Shown here: positions 1 through 9,842 of the stretch, piece by piece
Position numbering within the stretch: the first letter of the stretch is position 1
Layout: the number at the start of each line of letters is the position of its first letter
Source of the DNA: Gimesia fumaroli
GTDB taxonomy: Bacteria > Planctomycetota > Planctomycetia > Planctomycetales > Planctomycetaceae
Reading direction: 5' to 3'
NCBI RefSeq assembly: GCF_007754425.1
Contig: NZ_CP037452.1
Location: 4,997,164-5,061,163, forward strand
Length of the DNA stretch: 64,000 nucleotides
Program-made: the position numbers and the translations under genes
The notes under the pieces: generated by a model
Databases searched by the model: none
Told to the model about the DNA's origin: nothing
What the model saw: only the letters and a program-made list of their open reading frames with translations

Positions 1-1963
1 ACTTGGTTTTTGGTGATTTTTTTGGGGGGCTCTCTACTTTTTTTGGATCGTTTTTTTCTTCCGTATTCACTTCACGTAAGCTGGTCTGAAACCTTAATCG
101 CTGTTCATCCAGCAGATTCATGCCAGTGAGTTTCCAGACATCTTCTACCGGTTCCAGATAAAAAATTGCCTGATACTGATTCGTGCGCGTGTGAATATGG
201 CCCCAATGTTCGACCGTACCTGCGACTGTCCATGTTGTCTTGACGTTAAAACTGCGTTCATCACGCGTAGTCTGATTTTCTTGTGTCAGTTCCGTTTCCG
301 GCTGGACCGTCTCCCATTGCACATCGGTGACACGCGAAACGGCCCCCCCCTGCTCCTGCATTTTCAGGCTTTGGTTAATCTGGCGGTACAATGTTTCCTG
401 GAAGGAGCCGTCTGCACTTTTTGCCAAGGCATCGTAGACATCACTTTCAGTGTGATAATCGAACGACCGGTAAATATTCTTATGCAGCGTTTTGAAAACG
501 GCTTCCGCCTTCTCAGCGGGTATCTGAGGAATCGGCTCCAGAGGATTGGCAAAGGTGACGCGCGAAAACGGCCAACACAACAGGCTAGCAACAAACAAAA
601 CAACAACCACAATCAATGTATTCCGGCGCGATGGTGTTTTTCGGAACAGGCTCAAAGCGACGGCAAAGCATAAGAGAAGGCCGACCGCACTGATCAGGGG
701 AATCGACCAGAGCGAACGGGGCTGCAGACTGACTGCCACGGGATTGACATCCAGGCTGACTTTACGGCCCGGATTGGTCCATTCAAAAACACTGTTCCGT
801 TCCAGTTTGGAAAAAACCGGTCTATAAGATTGATTAAAGGCAAAGCAGACCGACTCCACACTCCAGACACTCCGATTGAACATGTCCCAGGTCACTTTGA
901 CTTTTTCGGGAGTCCCTTTAGTGCTGTAATTCAGAATGATTCCGACGCGGGCATTGGCAGCACTGACCCGTTTTTTTTCTGCCGGCTTAGCAAAATCCCG
1001 AAAATCGAGACTATAAAAATCGAGACGCGAAATGACAGGTTTCACTACGATGCCGTCAATTTCAATCGGATTCGCTTTCGCAAAAAACTGTTCGATCTTT
1101 TCCCGCGACGCTTCCTGTTCCGCGACAGACAGGAAATCGTCTTCTTTGCGTTCAAGGGTGAAGAATGATTCAAGTGTTGCCAGCGGAATCAGAATTTCGT
1201 GTCGGATTTCAAAATCTTCAATATACAAAAACGAATAGATGGTGCCATAACTGGTAATGCCCAACGTCTCCTCCCGACGCTCTTTGAGCCACTTCTGCCA
1301 GTCAGCTTCGGAAGCATCCGGAGCTAAAGGAGGACTGTCCCAGTTAAAACGAATCGTTTGTGGCTCCCGCGGTTTCATCGAGACCGCATAGGGAGTCTCA
1401 GAACCTTCCTGCTTGAGATTAAACTGCACCATCGCGGGAAAGCCAGCATTGGAATCGATTAACTGTTGACTGAACGTCAAAAATTCGGGTGGTTTGGCGA
1501 GTGGATATTCAATCTGAAAGACCAGCGTAAACAGCATCAGGTCCGACATCGCGACGCCTTGAGGTTTGATCGAAGAATCATCAACCGAGACCACTTTTCC
1601 CTTTAATTTCTCGCCGTTGATATCCCGTACGATCAGCCGATCCAGCAGGAACTGTTTGTGTTGTTCGATGGCTTTTTTGATTTTATCAGCAGAGACGATA
1701 TTTTCTTTGTCTGGTTCCAGCTTCTGAAAAAAGTACAGATCTTCGACGTAAATCTGCATCGAGAGCATCACCTTGTCGCGAGTGACGTAGACATTCTCCT
1801 GGCTGACGGAAATCGGATGTGCTTCGCCGATTTTGGGGGTGCCGAGACTACAAAGTAGCACCAGACAAGAGAGCAGCACCAGTCGGATTTTTGCTCTCTG
1901 TTTGTAAGTACAGCCATGTGGTTTCTTACTGTGACAGGTTAAAGCGGCAACTCGTGGGGTCAT
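1..1963 (-). CDS. Large secreted/membrane-anchored protein of unknown function, 3' end cut by window edge
   Basis: I read this frame on the minus strand from an ATG at 1963 with no stop down to base 1, at least 654 codons. After a basic N-terminus there is a hydrophobic signal segment (about residues 27-42) and an Ala-His boundary, then a ~370-residue extracytoplasmic region. Two adjacent hydrophobic helices follow (about residues 416-437 and 447-466) separated by a short Arg-rich loop, then a second domain rich in Gln/Glu/Thr and a Lys/Pro-rich stretch at the cut end. The helical hairpin would put both large domains on the same, outer side. I do not recognise the family. It is divergent from the membrane-protein gene at 2123. 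That the frame is real is supported by its length, codon regularity and coherent membrane topology. Confidence 0.8.
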   Translation of the reverse strand, partial: MTPRVAALTCHSKKPHGCTYKQRAKIRLVLLSCLVLLCSLGTPKIGEAHPISVSQENVYVTRDKVMLSMQIYVEDLYFFQKLEPDKENIVSADKIKKAIEQHKQFLLDRLIVRDINGEKLKGKVVSVDDSSIKPQGVAMSDLMLFTLVFQIEYPLAKPPEFLTFSQQLIDSNAGFPAMVQFNLKQEGSETPYAVSMKPREPQTIRFNWDSPPLAPDASEADWQKWLKERREETLGITSYGTIYSFLYIEDFEIRHEILIPLATLESFFTLERKEDDFLSVAEQEASREKIEQFFAKANPIEIDGIVVKPVISRLDFYSLDFRDFAKPAEKKRVSAANARVGIILNYSTKGTPEKVKVTWDMFNRSVWSVESVCFAFNQSYRPVFSKLERNSVFEWTNPGRKVSLDVNPVAVSLQPRSLWSIPLISAVGLLLCFAVALSLFRKTPSRRNTLIVVVVLFVASLLCWPFSRVTFANPLEPIPQIPAEKAEAVFKTLHKNIYRSFDYHTESDVYDALAKSADGSFQETLYRQINQSLKMQEQGGAVSRVTDVQWETVQPETELTQENQTTRDERSFNVKTTWTVAGTVEHWGHIHTRTNQYQAIFYLEPVEDVWKLTGMNLLDEQRLRFQTSLREVNTEEKNDPKKVESPPKKSPKTK

Positions 1964-2122
1964 ATCGGAATTTCGAACTGGATAAATACGGAGCTCTAAT
2001 GGAAAAGAGCGTATCAAACAGGCAGGTTTTATTACATTTCTGTACTATTTGATCGTACCGAGAGAGAGTATAGAATTGCAATCGTGGTCTGCTTATAAGA
2101 CACTACGAATATTGAATTCCCA

Positions 2123-3121
2123 ATGATTGAGAAAAAAGGGTCTCCCATGGAAGAAACTCAGGATTCAGACCAGACCGAAGCTGAAACAATACAAGAAGTT
2201 ACAGCAGCCCCCACGCTCCCGCCTAAACCCAGCCTGCTCAAACGGAGCGGTCTCTGGTTTCTGGCATTTATTCTGGCCGCTTCTGCGATGATTTATCAGC
2301 GGGCAACAGGGCCGACCTATCCTATGAAAATCCGGGTGGATGACGGAATCACCGCTAAGCTCATTCGTACACATGAATCCACGGCTGATGCGATTGTTGA
2401 ATTACCGGCCCCCTTATCCGAACCAGAACCATCGGCGACATTATTCTACAAACGGTATCGCACGACTGATGAATTCACGGCTGTCCCAATGACGGTAGTC
2501 AAGGAAGGAGAACAGTACAAACTGGAAGGTGCGCTTCCCAAACAGCCAGCGGCGGGCAAACTGGAATACTATATCGAAGCGAAGATTTATAGTGATAGCG
2601 GCGGGCAAGAACGACGTTTCCCAGCACAGGATGATGAATTTGTCCTGATTCGCTTCAAGGATCCCGTCCCGGATGGCGTTTTGATCCCTCACATCTCGTT
2701 GATGATTTTTTCGATCCTGTTAGGCATGCGATCCGGTCTGGCCGCTCTCTTTGCTCCTTACAATATGCGTCAGCTGGCCTGGGTCACCTTATGTGGCATG
2801 ACGGTTGGCGGAATGATTTTAGGCCCCATGGTTCAAAAATATGCCTTCGGAGAATACTGGACCGGATTTCCGCTGGGAGGTGACTGGACTGATAATAAAA
2901 TGCTGTTCATGTTTTTGGCCTGGGTCTTTGCCTGCTCGGTGATCGGTTTAAATCCGTACAAAAAAGTGACGGGCATCATGCGGATTGCTGTCTTCACTGC
3001 TTCAATCGTGATGACAGTCTGTTATCTGATTCCCCACAGTATGGGGGGGAGTGAGCTGGATTACAGTCAGGTCGATCAGGGAATTGATCCCAGTGAAGCA
3101 ATCAAGACAGGTCGACAATGA
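2123..3121 (+). CDS. Membrane protein of unknown function with an extracytoplasmic domain
   Basis: 332 residues; a second ATG at 2147 would remove eight residues and is equally plausible. There is a charged, Glu/Asp/Gln-rich N-terminal tail, one transmembrane helix at about residues 43-62, then a ~125-residue domain with alternating strands that looks like a beta-sandwich. Four further hydrophobic helices follow (about 190-212, 215-238, 257-275, 284-306). The stop overlaps the start of the next membrane protein (ATGA), so the two are probably co-translated and may form one membrane complex. I cannot assign a family. Confidence 0.85.
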   Translation: MIEKKGSPMEETQDSDQTEAETIQEVTAAPTLPPKPSLLKRSGLWFLAFILAASAMIYQRATGPTYPMKIRVDDGITAKLIRTHESTADAIVELPAPLSEPEPSATLFYKRYRTTDEFTAVPMTVVKEGEQYKLEGALPKQPAAGKLEYYIEAKIYSDSGGQERRFPAQDDEFVLIRFKDPVPDGVLIPHISLMIFSILLGMRSGLAALFAPYNMRQLAWVTLCGMTVGGMILGPMVQKYAFGEYWTGFPLGGDWTDNKMLFMFLAWVFACSVIGLNPYKKVTGIMRIAVFTASIVMTVCYLIPHSMGGSELDYSQVDQGIDPSEAIKTGRQ

Positions 3122-3612
3122 ACGCGGCCCAAATCCATCTTATCACAGTCCACGTCCCCATAGTGGGATGCTGGGGTCTGTCGATTTTATTTGTCCTGGC
3201 ACGGTTGTTGCGCGATGACCGTCTGTTTGAAATCTGTTGCTGGCTGCTACTGACCATTCTGCTGCTGGCAACAGTGGCCTACTTTTCTGGTCCTCCCGCG
3301 TATGAGCTGTTACAAGCACATTACAACGTCGAGAAGGAAATTGTCGAATTTCACGCTATCCTGGCACGCTCCTGCCTGCTGGCGATGGTCGTTTTATCGA
3401 TGATTGTCGGCAATGCATTGATTCAACGATTTCAGGGGGAAACCATTCCCCGCTGGCAGCGATCGCTGATTGTGGTCGGCACGATTTCAATGGCCGTTTT
3501 CTGGACCATCGCCGCGCACTGGGGCGGCATGATCAGGCACCCGGAGATCCGGTTTTCCGGATCGAATCAAGTAGAAGCCGTCACGCCGGAAAATCCGCAG
3601 ACCGGCAATTAA
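3118..3612 (+). CDS. Small four-helix membrane protein
   Basis: 164 residues, almost entirely hydrophobic, with four predicted membrane helices. Histidines near the helix ends (residues 7 and 12 in HLITVHVP, another in the second half of the protein) and the overall architecture resemble small integral membrane proteins of the DUF2231 or cytochrome-like kind, but this is only a resemblance. The start overlaps the preceding stop by 4 nt, indicating translational coupling. The gene ends 5 bp from the convergent argB. Confidence 0.82.
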   Translation: MNAAQIHLITVHVPIVGCWGLSILFVLARLLRDDRLFEICCWLLLTILLLATVAYFSGPPAYELLQAHYNVEKEIVEFHAILARSCLLAMVVLSMIVGNALIQRFQGETIPRWQRSLIVVGTISMAVFWTIAAHWGGMIRHPEIRFSGSNQVEAVTPENPQTGN

Positions 3613-3617
3613 AATCC

Positions 3618-4493
3618 CTATTTGACGATTTCGGTCCCGATCCCTTTATCGGAATAAATTTCCAGCAGAATCGAATGCGGAAGCCGGGCGTCAACGATGT
3701 GAACCTTGCCGACTCCGCTTGCCAGCGCTTCCAGAGCCGCATCGACCTTGGGCTCCATGCCGGCATCAATGGTGCCATCCGCAATGAGAGCCCGACAGCG
3801 CTCGGTTTCCAGGTGGGAGACCAGCGTCTCGGGATCATTCCGATCGAGAAAAATGCCCGGTACATCACTCAAAAAGACCAGCTTCTCCGCTTTCAAAATA
3901 CGGGCAAGGGCAGCAGCAGCGGTATCTGCATTGACGTTTAGTTTCTGTCCTGATTGATCCAGAGCAACAGACGGAATCACGGGAATTGCATCCGATTCGC
4001 AGATTTCCGCCAGGAGTTCCTGGTCTACGTCCGTTACAAAACCAACATGCCCGAGATCCATAGTAGAACCATCTTCCGCCTGGAGAGTCAGTTGCTCTCC
4101 CTTAAGACAATTCCGTGTCCCAAAATGGAGCGGTTCTGCTTTCGCACCTTGGGATCTAATTTCCTGAGCCAGTGACTCGCTGATCTGATTGGCGAGGACA
4201 TCGGTGGCGATTTCCAGTGTGTTTTCATCGGTATAACGTCGTCCATGCACAAACCGGGGTTCAATGCCGGCTTCGCTCATTGCCTTACTGATGGCTTTCC
4301 CGCCACCATGCACAAGAATCGGGTGCATGCCTACCGTGCGCATAAAGATCACGTCGGTCAAAAACGCTTTGACGGCGGACTCTTCTTCGAGGGCACTGCC
4401 TCCGAGCTTGATCACAACATAGCGCCCACGAAATCTTCTAATCCAGCTTAACGCCTCGATCAACACAGCAGCTTTTCGAACGGCACCTTCCAC
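3618..4493 (-). CDS. argB: Acetylglutamate kinase
   Basis: Phosphorylates N-acetyl-L-glutamate with ATP, the second step of arginine biosynthesis, in the cytoplasm. 291 residues, normal length for the family. It shows the amino-acid-kinase nucleotide motif [12 protein letters not shown] near residue 26, the substrate loop LVHGGGKAI near residue 60, the conserved [12 protein letters not shown] stretch and [11 protein letters not shown], all typical of ArgB. The start is GTG with AAAGG about 7 nt upstream. No other arg gene lies next to it in this window, so it is not in a visible arg operon. Confidence 0.95.
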   Translation of the reverse strand: MEGAVRKAAVLIEALSWIRRFRGRYVVIKLGGSALEEESAVKAFLTDVIFMRTVGMHPILVHGGGKAISKAMSEAGIEPRFVHGRRYTDENTLEIATDVLANQISESLAQEIRSQGAKAEPLHFGTRNCLKGEQLTLQAEDGSTMDLGHVGFVTDVDQELLAEICESDAIPVIPSVALDQSGQKLNVNADTAAAALARILKAEKLVFLSDVPGIFLDRNDPETLVSHLETERCRALIADGTIDAGMEPKVDAALEALASGVGKVHIVDARLPHSILLEIYSDKGIGTEIVK

Positions 4494-5060
4494 AGTAAAC
4501 CTTTAACCCTTCTTGATACATCAACGGATGCAAATTTGTATTCTAAAATCAATCTCATCAAAGAGATTGCAGTTTGACCAGAAAACAGAATTAGTCTGGT
4601 CTTATTGTAAGTGACCTCTGTGAACTGTCAAACCACTGCCTTGAATCCCTGGTGCCACTGAATTCTGTCCACAAAAGAACATGTTTTTTTCGTATTTTAA
4701 TCCGTTTTCGTATTTTTTCACTCAACTTCAATTTCAAATGTCTCAAACCGAAATTTCACAAAATATTTCAGGTCTCGAACTGGCATAATCCAACTTGAAT
4801 CGACTCCCTGACAGGCAACACAATCGGACTGATCAATACGGCCCCGGCAAGTAGAGGGAATGGTGCGACAGGCCGGTTCGGCAATTTTGCACTCACAGAC
4901 ACAGATACGGGCCATCTCAGGAGAACAGCAGAATTGATGTGTGGCCGTTCCATGAAATTCCCCGATATTTAACTCTACAGAACAAGATCGTAATCGCTCA
5001 CGAAATTGCTTGCTTTACAACCACTATGAGACCTTAAGAGATTGAGATGGAGAAACAACG
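4494..5060. other. Intergenic stretch between argB and a conserved hypothetical
   Basis: About 570 bp between divergent genes. It must hold the argB promoter on the minus strand and that of the gene at 5061. It contains one short cysteine-rich reading frame on the minus strand (listed separately) and AT-rich runs around 4680-4740. No convincing hairpin terminator or RNA gene was seen. Confidence 0.5.
4718..4915 (-). CDS. Possible small cysteine-rich protein
   Basis: A 65-codon frame starting MARICVCECKIAEPAC, with seven cysteines in its first 35 residues (positions 5, 7, 9, 16, 23, 32, 35) and a charged tail. The cysteine spacing could suit a metal or iron-sulfur site, but there is no good ribosome binding site in front of the ATG and I recognise no family. 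It may equally be chance. Listed because it is the only candidate coding unit in a long gap. Confidence 0.25.
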   Translation of the reverse strand: MARICVCECKIAEPACRTIPSTCRGRIDQSDCVACQGVDSSWIMPVRDLKYFVKFRFETFEIEVE

Positions 5061-5558
5061 TTGGCCCATTCACACTTGCCGATTCAACACCTGATGAAAC
5101 AAATGGAAAACTTTGCTTCAGATCAAACAAATATCAATTGTCGTCCTTCCTGGCTCAGTAGCTTTGTGGACGAGGTCGCTGACATCTTCAATCCGCATGA
5201 TGAAGTAGGTCGGGTTGGCTTCGACTGTCAGTTCACTGAAGAATGCTGGGAAGTCGGCCTGTTCCTGGGTAGCACGGAGATTGTTGGTGGACAACGCGAC
5301 GGCCAGTATATCGCTGCCAGCTTTCAGTTCGACCTGCTACAGCTGCTGGACCGATTTGAGTCAGTCAATCGCTTCCACTTCCATTATCAGGAAGATTCAG
5401 CAGCAGCCGTTGCCAGTACCCCAGCATCCGCCTACATCACAATTGAAGGCCATCTGGCTGATTTGGAAATTGTGCGTCTGAATGTTTATGCCACTCCCCC
5501 TGAAGAGGCAGGCCCCGGTTTTCGCAAATCGCATGACGGAAAAATTGACACTGTCTGA
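5061..5558 (+). CDS. Conserved-looking hypothetical protein
   Basis: 165 residues if it starts at the TTG, which has GGAG about 9-10 nt upstream; ATG codons at 5094 and 5103 are alternatives. The protein is acidic, soluble, without signal peptide, and has a compact core of alternating strands around CQFTEECWEVGLFLGSTEIVG. Family not recognised. It stands alone and is followed by a strong bidirectional terminator. Confidence 0.75.
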   Translation: MAHSHLPIQHLMKQMENFASDQTNINCRPSWLSSFVDEVADIFNPHDEVGRVGFDCQFTEECWEVGLFLGSTEIVGGQRDGQYIAASFQFDLLQLLDRFESVNRFHFHYQEDSAAAVASTPASAYITIEGHLADLEIVRLNVYATPPEEAGPGFRKSHDGKIDTV

Positions 5559-5606
5559 TTCAGTTCAGAAAATATAAACCAGAAAACCGCATCGTCGGCT
5601 TTCCAT

Positions 5607-5645
5607 ACAGCTACGATTCCTGAATCCCGAATCGTAGCTGTTTTT
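5607..5645. terminator. Bidirectional rho-independent terminator
   Basis: Perfect 12-bp inverted repeat, ACAGCTACGATT at 5607-5618 and its complement at 5630-5641, with an 11-nt loop, followed by TTTTT. It sits between two convergent genes (ending at 5558 on the plus strand and 5651 on the minus strand), so it can end both transcripts. Confidence 0.85.
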
Positions 5646-5650
5646 GTATT

Positions 5651-6328
5651 TTATTCTGCTCTATTCTCATCCGCAATTTTCCCATCGCGTAACCTGATAA
5701 TATAATCGGTCTCTCTGATATAGCGTTCGTCGTGTGTCACGATCACGACGGTTGTTTGATATTGTTCGCTCATGTCGCGCAGACAACTAAAAATTTCCGC
5801 GCCGGTTTTAGTATCCAGCTCCCCCGTCGGTTCATCGGCTAGGATCAATAAAGGCCGTTTTAACAGAGCACGGGCGATCGCCACCCGCTGTTGCTCTCCA
5901 CCGGATAATTGATTCGGACGATGCGTAATCCGCTGGCCTAACCCCACCTGTTTCAGCAGATCTTCAGCATGCTGTTTCTGTTCGGCTGTCACTCCCTGAG
6001 GCAAATACGGGGCAAGTACATTTTCCAATGCATTCAGGTTTTTCAATAGATTAAAACTCTGAAAGACAAACCCGACTTTTTCGCGGCGGTAGGTGTCACG
6101 TTCGGTTTGATTCAATGTCGACAATGATCGATTTTGCACAAAGATTTCGCCTGTCGAAGGAGCATCCAGCGCCCCCATCAGATAAAGCAACGTACTTTTT
6201 CCGCTTCCCGATGGTCCCAGGATAAACGAAAATGTTTGCCCGGGAAAACGGCAACTCACGCCCTGCAACGCACGCACTTCTGTTTCGCCGCTCTGGTGAA
6301 TTTTCGTTACATCGCGAACTTCGATCAT
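5651..6328 (-). CDS. ABC transporter ATP-binding protein, LolD/MacB type
   Basis: 225-residue ATPase that drives a MacB/FtsX-type permease. Visible motifs: Walker [10 protein letters not shown] at residues 38-46, Q-loop in [17 protein letters not shown], signature LSGGEQQR, Walker [14 protein letters not shown] and H-loop IVTHDE. The NALENV context and length are typical of the LolD/MacB/DevA group. It follows the permease gene by 48 bp on the same strand, so the pair forms a small operon. Substrate is unknown: lipoprotein release, macrolide or peptide export, or cell-envelope remodelling are all possible. Confidence 0.93.
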   Translation of the reverse strand: MIEVRDVTKIHQSGETEVRALQGVSCRFPGQTFSFILGPSGSGKSTLLYLMGALDAPSTGEIFVQNRSLSTLNQTERDTYRREKVGFVFQSFNLLKNLNALENVLAPYLPQGVTAEQKQHAEDLLKQVGLGQRITHRPNQLSGGEQQRVAIARALLKRPLLILADEPTGELDTKTGAEIFSCLRDMSEQYQTTVVIVTHDERYIRETDYIIRLRDGKIADENRAE

Positions 6329-6376
6329 CTGTAGTCAACTTTCTGCTAACACGTTCCAGATTAGATGTATTTAATT

Positions 6377-7732
6377 TTAACCACGTCGGATTGCATCAAT
6401 GGGTGTCATCCGAGTGGTCCACCAGGCAGGATACAGCCCACCAAGAATGCCAAGCAGCGTACTGAAGACAACACCAAACAGAAGTAATCCCGGACTGGCA
6501 TAAAGATGGACCTGACTGGCAAATTTCCAGTTCACGATTGCGATGGCGACTAATCCCAGGATGCCTCCCAGAACTCCGCCAGTGACTCCTAAAAGCGAAC
6601 TCTCGGAGGTGATCAGCAGCATCACATCCCGATTGGACCAGCCATTCGCTTTGAGAATCCCAAAATCCACAATTCGTTCCATCACGCTCATTAACATCGT
6701 ATTGATGATACTCAGCATGGCGATTAACATCCCAATCCCGGTCATCAATCCCAGAAAGATATCCAGATCGGCAGTAAATGTTTCCAGCCGGTCTCCCCAG
6801 TCGGAAGCCGCCCTTACTTCCAATGCACTGGGATGTTCATCTGATTTCGCTTTCGTGGTCTCAACTGGGGCTTTTCTGGGAGAGGACGACTGCTTCCCAG
6901 GGTCCTCTTTTTTCGACACTCCCTGTTCCGAGGCTCCCTTTAACCCCTGATCGAGGGCATTGACTAAGTCTTTGAGGATGTTGGATTGTGATGCATTGGC
7001 TAATGCCAAAGACGCTGGTTGCCAGGAAGCCAGTTCCCGATCCCGAAACTGGTCTTTGATATTTTTCACAATCACCTCATTTTTGAGATCTCCGGACTGC
7101 TCAATATAAAAACAACTGACAGTCTGTGGATCGAATCGTGTGATATCCCGTACAACATCAATGTCCAGAATGATCGCCACATCAAGCAGAATCGAGCCGC
7201 ATTCGTAAAGACCGACGATCGTCATTTGTTGACCGTTGACCTCAATTTGATCACCGACCTGCTTCTGGTGCTGTTCTGCAATCTGGCGGCTGATCACCGT
7301 ATTGAGATTCCCCCGGTCTTTCAGGGTTAAAAACCGACCCGCATAGATGCCTTCACGATAGATGCCTTTTTTTAATTGTAGCCGGGTGGGAAGATCTGTT
7401 CCAAATAGAAATCGAGGCGGACTGATAACCGGCTTGCCCTCAATGATATTGACGCGGGACCAGATTTCCGGATTTACAATCGACACACCAGCGATCTCTT
7501 CAATCTCAGTTCCCCATGATCGGGGAATCCGGGAGAACAACGGGATTGGCGCACCGGGTTGCATCGCGACAATCCCCGATATTTTACCAAATGTCTGAGA
7601 AACGGTATCTTCCAGCCCACCAGCAATGGAAAACAATCCCACCATGCCAGCAATCGCAATGGTTAATCCCATCAAACATAAAAAAGAACGTAAAGCGCGG
7701 CTCAGGAGGTTTCGCAAGGCAAATTTAAACAT
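6377..7732 (-). CDS. ABC transporter permease, MacB/FtsX family
   Basis: 451 residues with the family's layout: one N-terminal membrane helix (about 18-38), a large periplasmic MacB_PCD-like domain, then three C-terminal helices (about 325-350, 380-402, 410-437) with a final TPIDAIRRG motif. The periplasmic domain carries a Lys/Ser/Pro/Glu-rich low-complexity insert at about residues 265-300, longer than I would expect. It is the first gene of the two-gene exporter operon. A 15-bp palindrome lies about 80 bp upstream of the start. Confidence 0.92.
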   Translation of the reverse strand: MFKFALRNLLSRALRSFLCLMGLTIAIAGMVGLFSIAGGLEDTVSQTFGKISGIVAMQPGAPIPLFSRIPRSWGTEIEEIAGVSIVNPEIWSRVNIIEGKPVISPPRFLFGTDLPTRLQLKKGIYREGIYAGRFLTLKDRGNLNTVISRQIAEQHQKQVGDQIEVNGQQMTIVGLYECGSILLDVAIILDIDVVRDITRFDPQTVSCFYIEQSGDLKNEVIVKNIKDQFRDRELASWQPASLALANASQSNILKDLVNALDQGLKGASEQGVSKKEDPGKQSSSPRKAPVETTKAKSDEHPSALEVRAASDWGDRLETFTADLDIFLGLMTGIGMLIAMLSIINTMLMSVMERIVDFGILKANGWSNRDVMLLITSESSLLGVTGGVLGGILGLVAIAIVNWKFASQVHLYASPGLLLFGVVFSTLLGILGGLYPAWWTTRMTPIDAIRRG

Positions 7733-8081
7733 TTAGGCTGTTTTCCAGTGAGTCGATTCATTCCGGCCTTCAAAGTGTCTGTGTTATTCTACGCAGATCA
7801 GTTCCATCAATGAATCAATTTGATTCGGTTTCTCATAATAAAAGAACTGATAATAAGGAGTTATAGACAGACCTAACTTGAAAACCAGTCAAATTCAAAC
7901 GTAGAATGCTCCCAGCTCGAGTCAGTCAATAAATCGATTCAACTGAAACCTGATGCCTGATGGTATAGGGCAGTTGATTTTCGGAGTTCTCGTGGAAACA
8001 CCTTGTTTTCAGATTTCCCGAAACAAATTCGATCTGCAAACTCTATTTTGATGCCTGGTACTTATAACGAATTTCGAATCA
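7733..8081. other. Divergent promoter region with a perfect 15-bp palindrome
   Basis: About 350 bp between the ABC permease gene (minus) and the dnaJ-like gene (plus). At 7812-7826 the sequence GAATCAA-T-TTGATTC is a perfect palindrome and could be a repressor or activator site for either gene. Nothing else stands out; no CIRCE-like element was seen. Confidence 0.5.
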
Positions 8082-8993
8082 ATGAACAAACGAGACTATT
8101 ACGATATTCTGGAGGTATCCCGCAGCGCCAGCGCTGATGAGATTAAAAAAGCGTACAGAAAACTGTCGCGAAAATATCACCCTGATATGGCTCCTGATGA
8201 TAAATCAGCGGATCAGAAATTTAAAGAAGTTCAAGAAGCATACGAAGTTCTGCGCGACGAGAATAAGCGCAAGCAATACGATCAGTTTGGCCACTCCTTC
8301 CAGCAGGCAGGTCCCGGAGGAGGCGGCTACTACCAGTCTGGCGGTGGAGCCGGCCCGGTTGATATGGAAGATCTGTTCGGCGGTGGCGGGATTGACCTGG
8401 GCGATTTATTTGGTGGTGCATTCCGCGGAGGCAAACGTGCACAACCGCGGCCCCAGAAGGGAGAGTCAAAACGACTTCAGATCGAAATTCCTTTTCATCT
8501 GGCAGCAGTCGGCGGTCAGCACGAAGTCACACTTCAGAAAGGGAGTTCTTCCGAACGGTTGACGATCAAAATCCCAGCTGGAGTCGATAACGGATCAGTG
8601 ATCAGATTGGGCGGTCAGGGAGGCCCTGGAATTCACGGCGGTCCTCCGGGTGATTTACTGATCACGATCAAAGTCGGAAATCACCCTTATTTCAAACGGG
8701 ATGGCAGCAATCTGCTGCTGGAAGTTCCTATCACACTTCCTGAAGCAGCTTTAGGTGCTAAGGTCGACGTCCCCACGTTATCCGAAGGCGAAGTCACCGT
8801 TACGATACCACCGGGAACCTCCAGCGGAACGAAACTACGACTTCGCGGAAAAGGAATCACCGATCAGAAAACCAAACAACCGGGAGATCAGATCTGTTCT
8901 ATCAAAATTGTAGCTCCCAAAGACCTGAGTGAGCAGGATCGCTCGCTCTATGAGCAAATCAATCAAGAAGCCCCTCGGTCGAAAGCATGGTGA
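8082..8993 (+). CDS. cbpA: DnaJ-class co-chaperone without zinc domain (CbpA-like)
   Basis: Stimulates the ATPase of an Hsp70 partner and binds client proteins. 303 residues: J-domain at about 1-70 with the essential HPD at 33-35, a Gly-rich linker (about 75-120), then two beta-rich substrate-binding domains (about 130-290). The CxxCxGxG zinc repeats of true DnaJ are absent, which places it with CbpA/DnaJ type II. A DnaK gene is not in the window. The ATG lacks a clear Shine-Dalgarno sequence. The stop overlaps the next gene by 7 nt. Confidence 0.92.
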   Translation: MNKRDYYDILEVSRSASADEIKKAYRKLSRKYHPDMAPDDKSADQKFKEVQEAYEVLRDENKRKQYDQFGHSFQQAGPGGGGYYQSGGGAGPVDMEDLFGGGGIDLGDLFGGAFRGGKRAQPRPQKGESKRLQIEIPFHLAAVGGQHEVTLQKGSSSERLTIKIPAGVDNGSVIRLGGQGGPGIHGGPPGDLLITIKVGNHPYFKRDGSNLLLEVPITLPEAALGAKVDVPTLSEGEVTVTIPPGTSSGTKLRLRGKGITDQKTKQPGDQICSIKIVAPKDLSEQDRSLYEQINQEAPRSKAW

Positions 8994-9439
8994 TCTCAAT
9001 GCAAACATTACTCCAGCGTGAGAAAAAGCGACATCGATTGTGTTTCCTGATGCTCTTGCTGTTCTTCATCAGCATGCCGGTCGCTGACCTGTCTGCACAG
9101 CAGAACGGGGAAGCTGGTTCTGCTACCGTCGATTCCAGTCAACAAACAGGGGTCGATGTACCTGGTGAGTCTGAGCAGGGGGAAAATGAGCAAGCAAATG
9201 ACAAAAAGAAAGACGAGCGACCGCGGGAACTGGGAGTTTTAATCCTCATTGTCTGGATTCTGGCAGGAACCGGGATTGGCATTTTGATTTTCACATCCCT
9301 GTTTGGTCACTCTGTTCGCAGCATGATCCGAAGACCTTATCCGTCACAGACACATCCTGACCAGCAGAATTCCGCGAAACCAGCACCAGATAATTCTGAC
9401 GATTCTGAGCAGGTCGAAGAAGAGCCGCCTAAAGCATAA
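8987..9439 (+). CDS. Small membrane protein with acidic tails
   Basis: 150 residues. A hydrophobic signal-like segment at about residues 18-36 ends in ADLSAQQ, consistent with signal-peptidase cleavage. A Glu/Gln/Asp/Lys-rich spacer follows, then one membrane helix at about 85-107 and a Pro/Glu/Asp-rich cytoplasmic tail. Family not recognised. The overlap with the dnaJ-like gene and the short distance to rnpA suggest a single transcript. An in-frame ATG four codons downstream is an alternative start. Confidence 0.75.
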   Translation: MVISMQTLLQREKKRHRLCFLMLLLFFISMPVADLSAQQNGEAGSATVDSSQQTGVDVPGESEQGENEQANDKKKDERPRELGVLILIVWILAGTGIGILIFTSLFGHSVRSMIRRPYPSQTHPDQQNSAKPAPDNSDDSEQVEEEPPKA

Positions 9440-9476
9440 CTATTTCTATGACGCCTGTGGGAGGCAGAATTTTCCG

Positions 9477-9842
9477 GTGAAACAATTCGGATTTCCAAAC
9501 ACGAAAAGAATACGCAGCCAGCAGGATTTTTCCACGATCTATTCCGCCAGGCAGCGAGCCGGAGATCAATGTCTGCTATTGTTTGCGGTACGAAATGAAC
9601 TGAACCAGACCCGTCTGGGAGTCAGTGTCTCCCGGAAAAATGGAAACGCCATCAAACGGGCCCGCAAGAAAAGACTGATTCGTGAAGCCTTTCGACTTAT
9701 TCAGCATCAACTCCCAAAAGGATTAGATCTGATTGCCATACCCCGACCTACCGTCGAAGCTGACCTGAAACAGTATCAGAGTTCGCTCAAGCGACTTTCT
9801 CAGAAACTTAACCGCCGTCTGGAGCAAAAGCAAAGCGGATGA
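9477..9842 (+). CDS. rnpA: Ribonuclease P protein component
   Basis: Protein subunit of RNase P, which matures tRNA 5' ends. 121 residues, basic, family length. Hallmarks: the N-terminal [12 protein letters not shown] region, [26 protein letters not shown] (RNR-motif region, somewhat diverged) and a basic C-terminus. The start is GTG with GGGAGG about 12 nt upstream. It overlaps yidD by 4 nt, the usual rnpA-yidD pairing, but rpmH is not directly upstream. Confidence 0.93.
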   Translation: MKQFGFPNTKRIRSQQDFSTIYSARQRAGDQCLLLFAVRNELNQTRLGVSVSRKNGNAIKRARKKRLIREAFRLIQHQLPKGLDLIAIPRPTVEADLKQYQSSLKRLSQKLNRRLEQKQSG

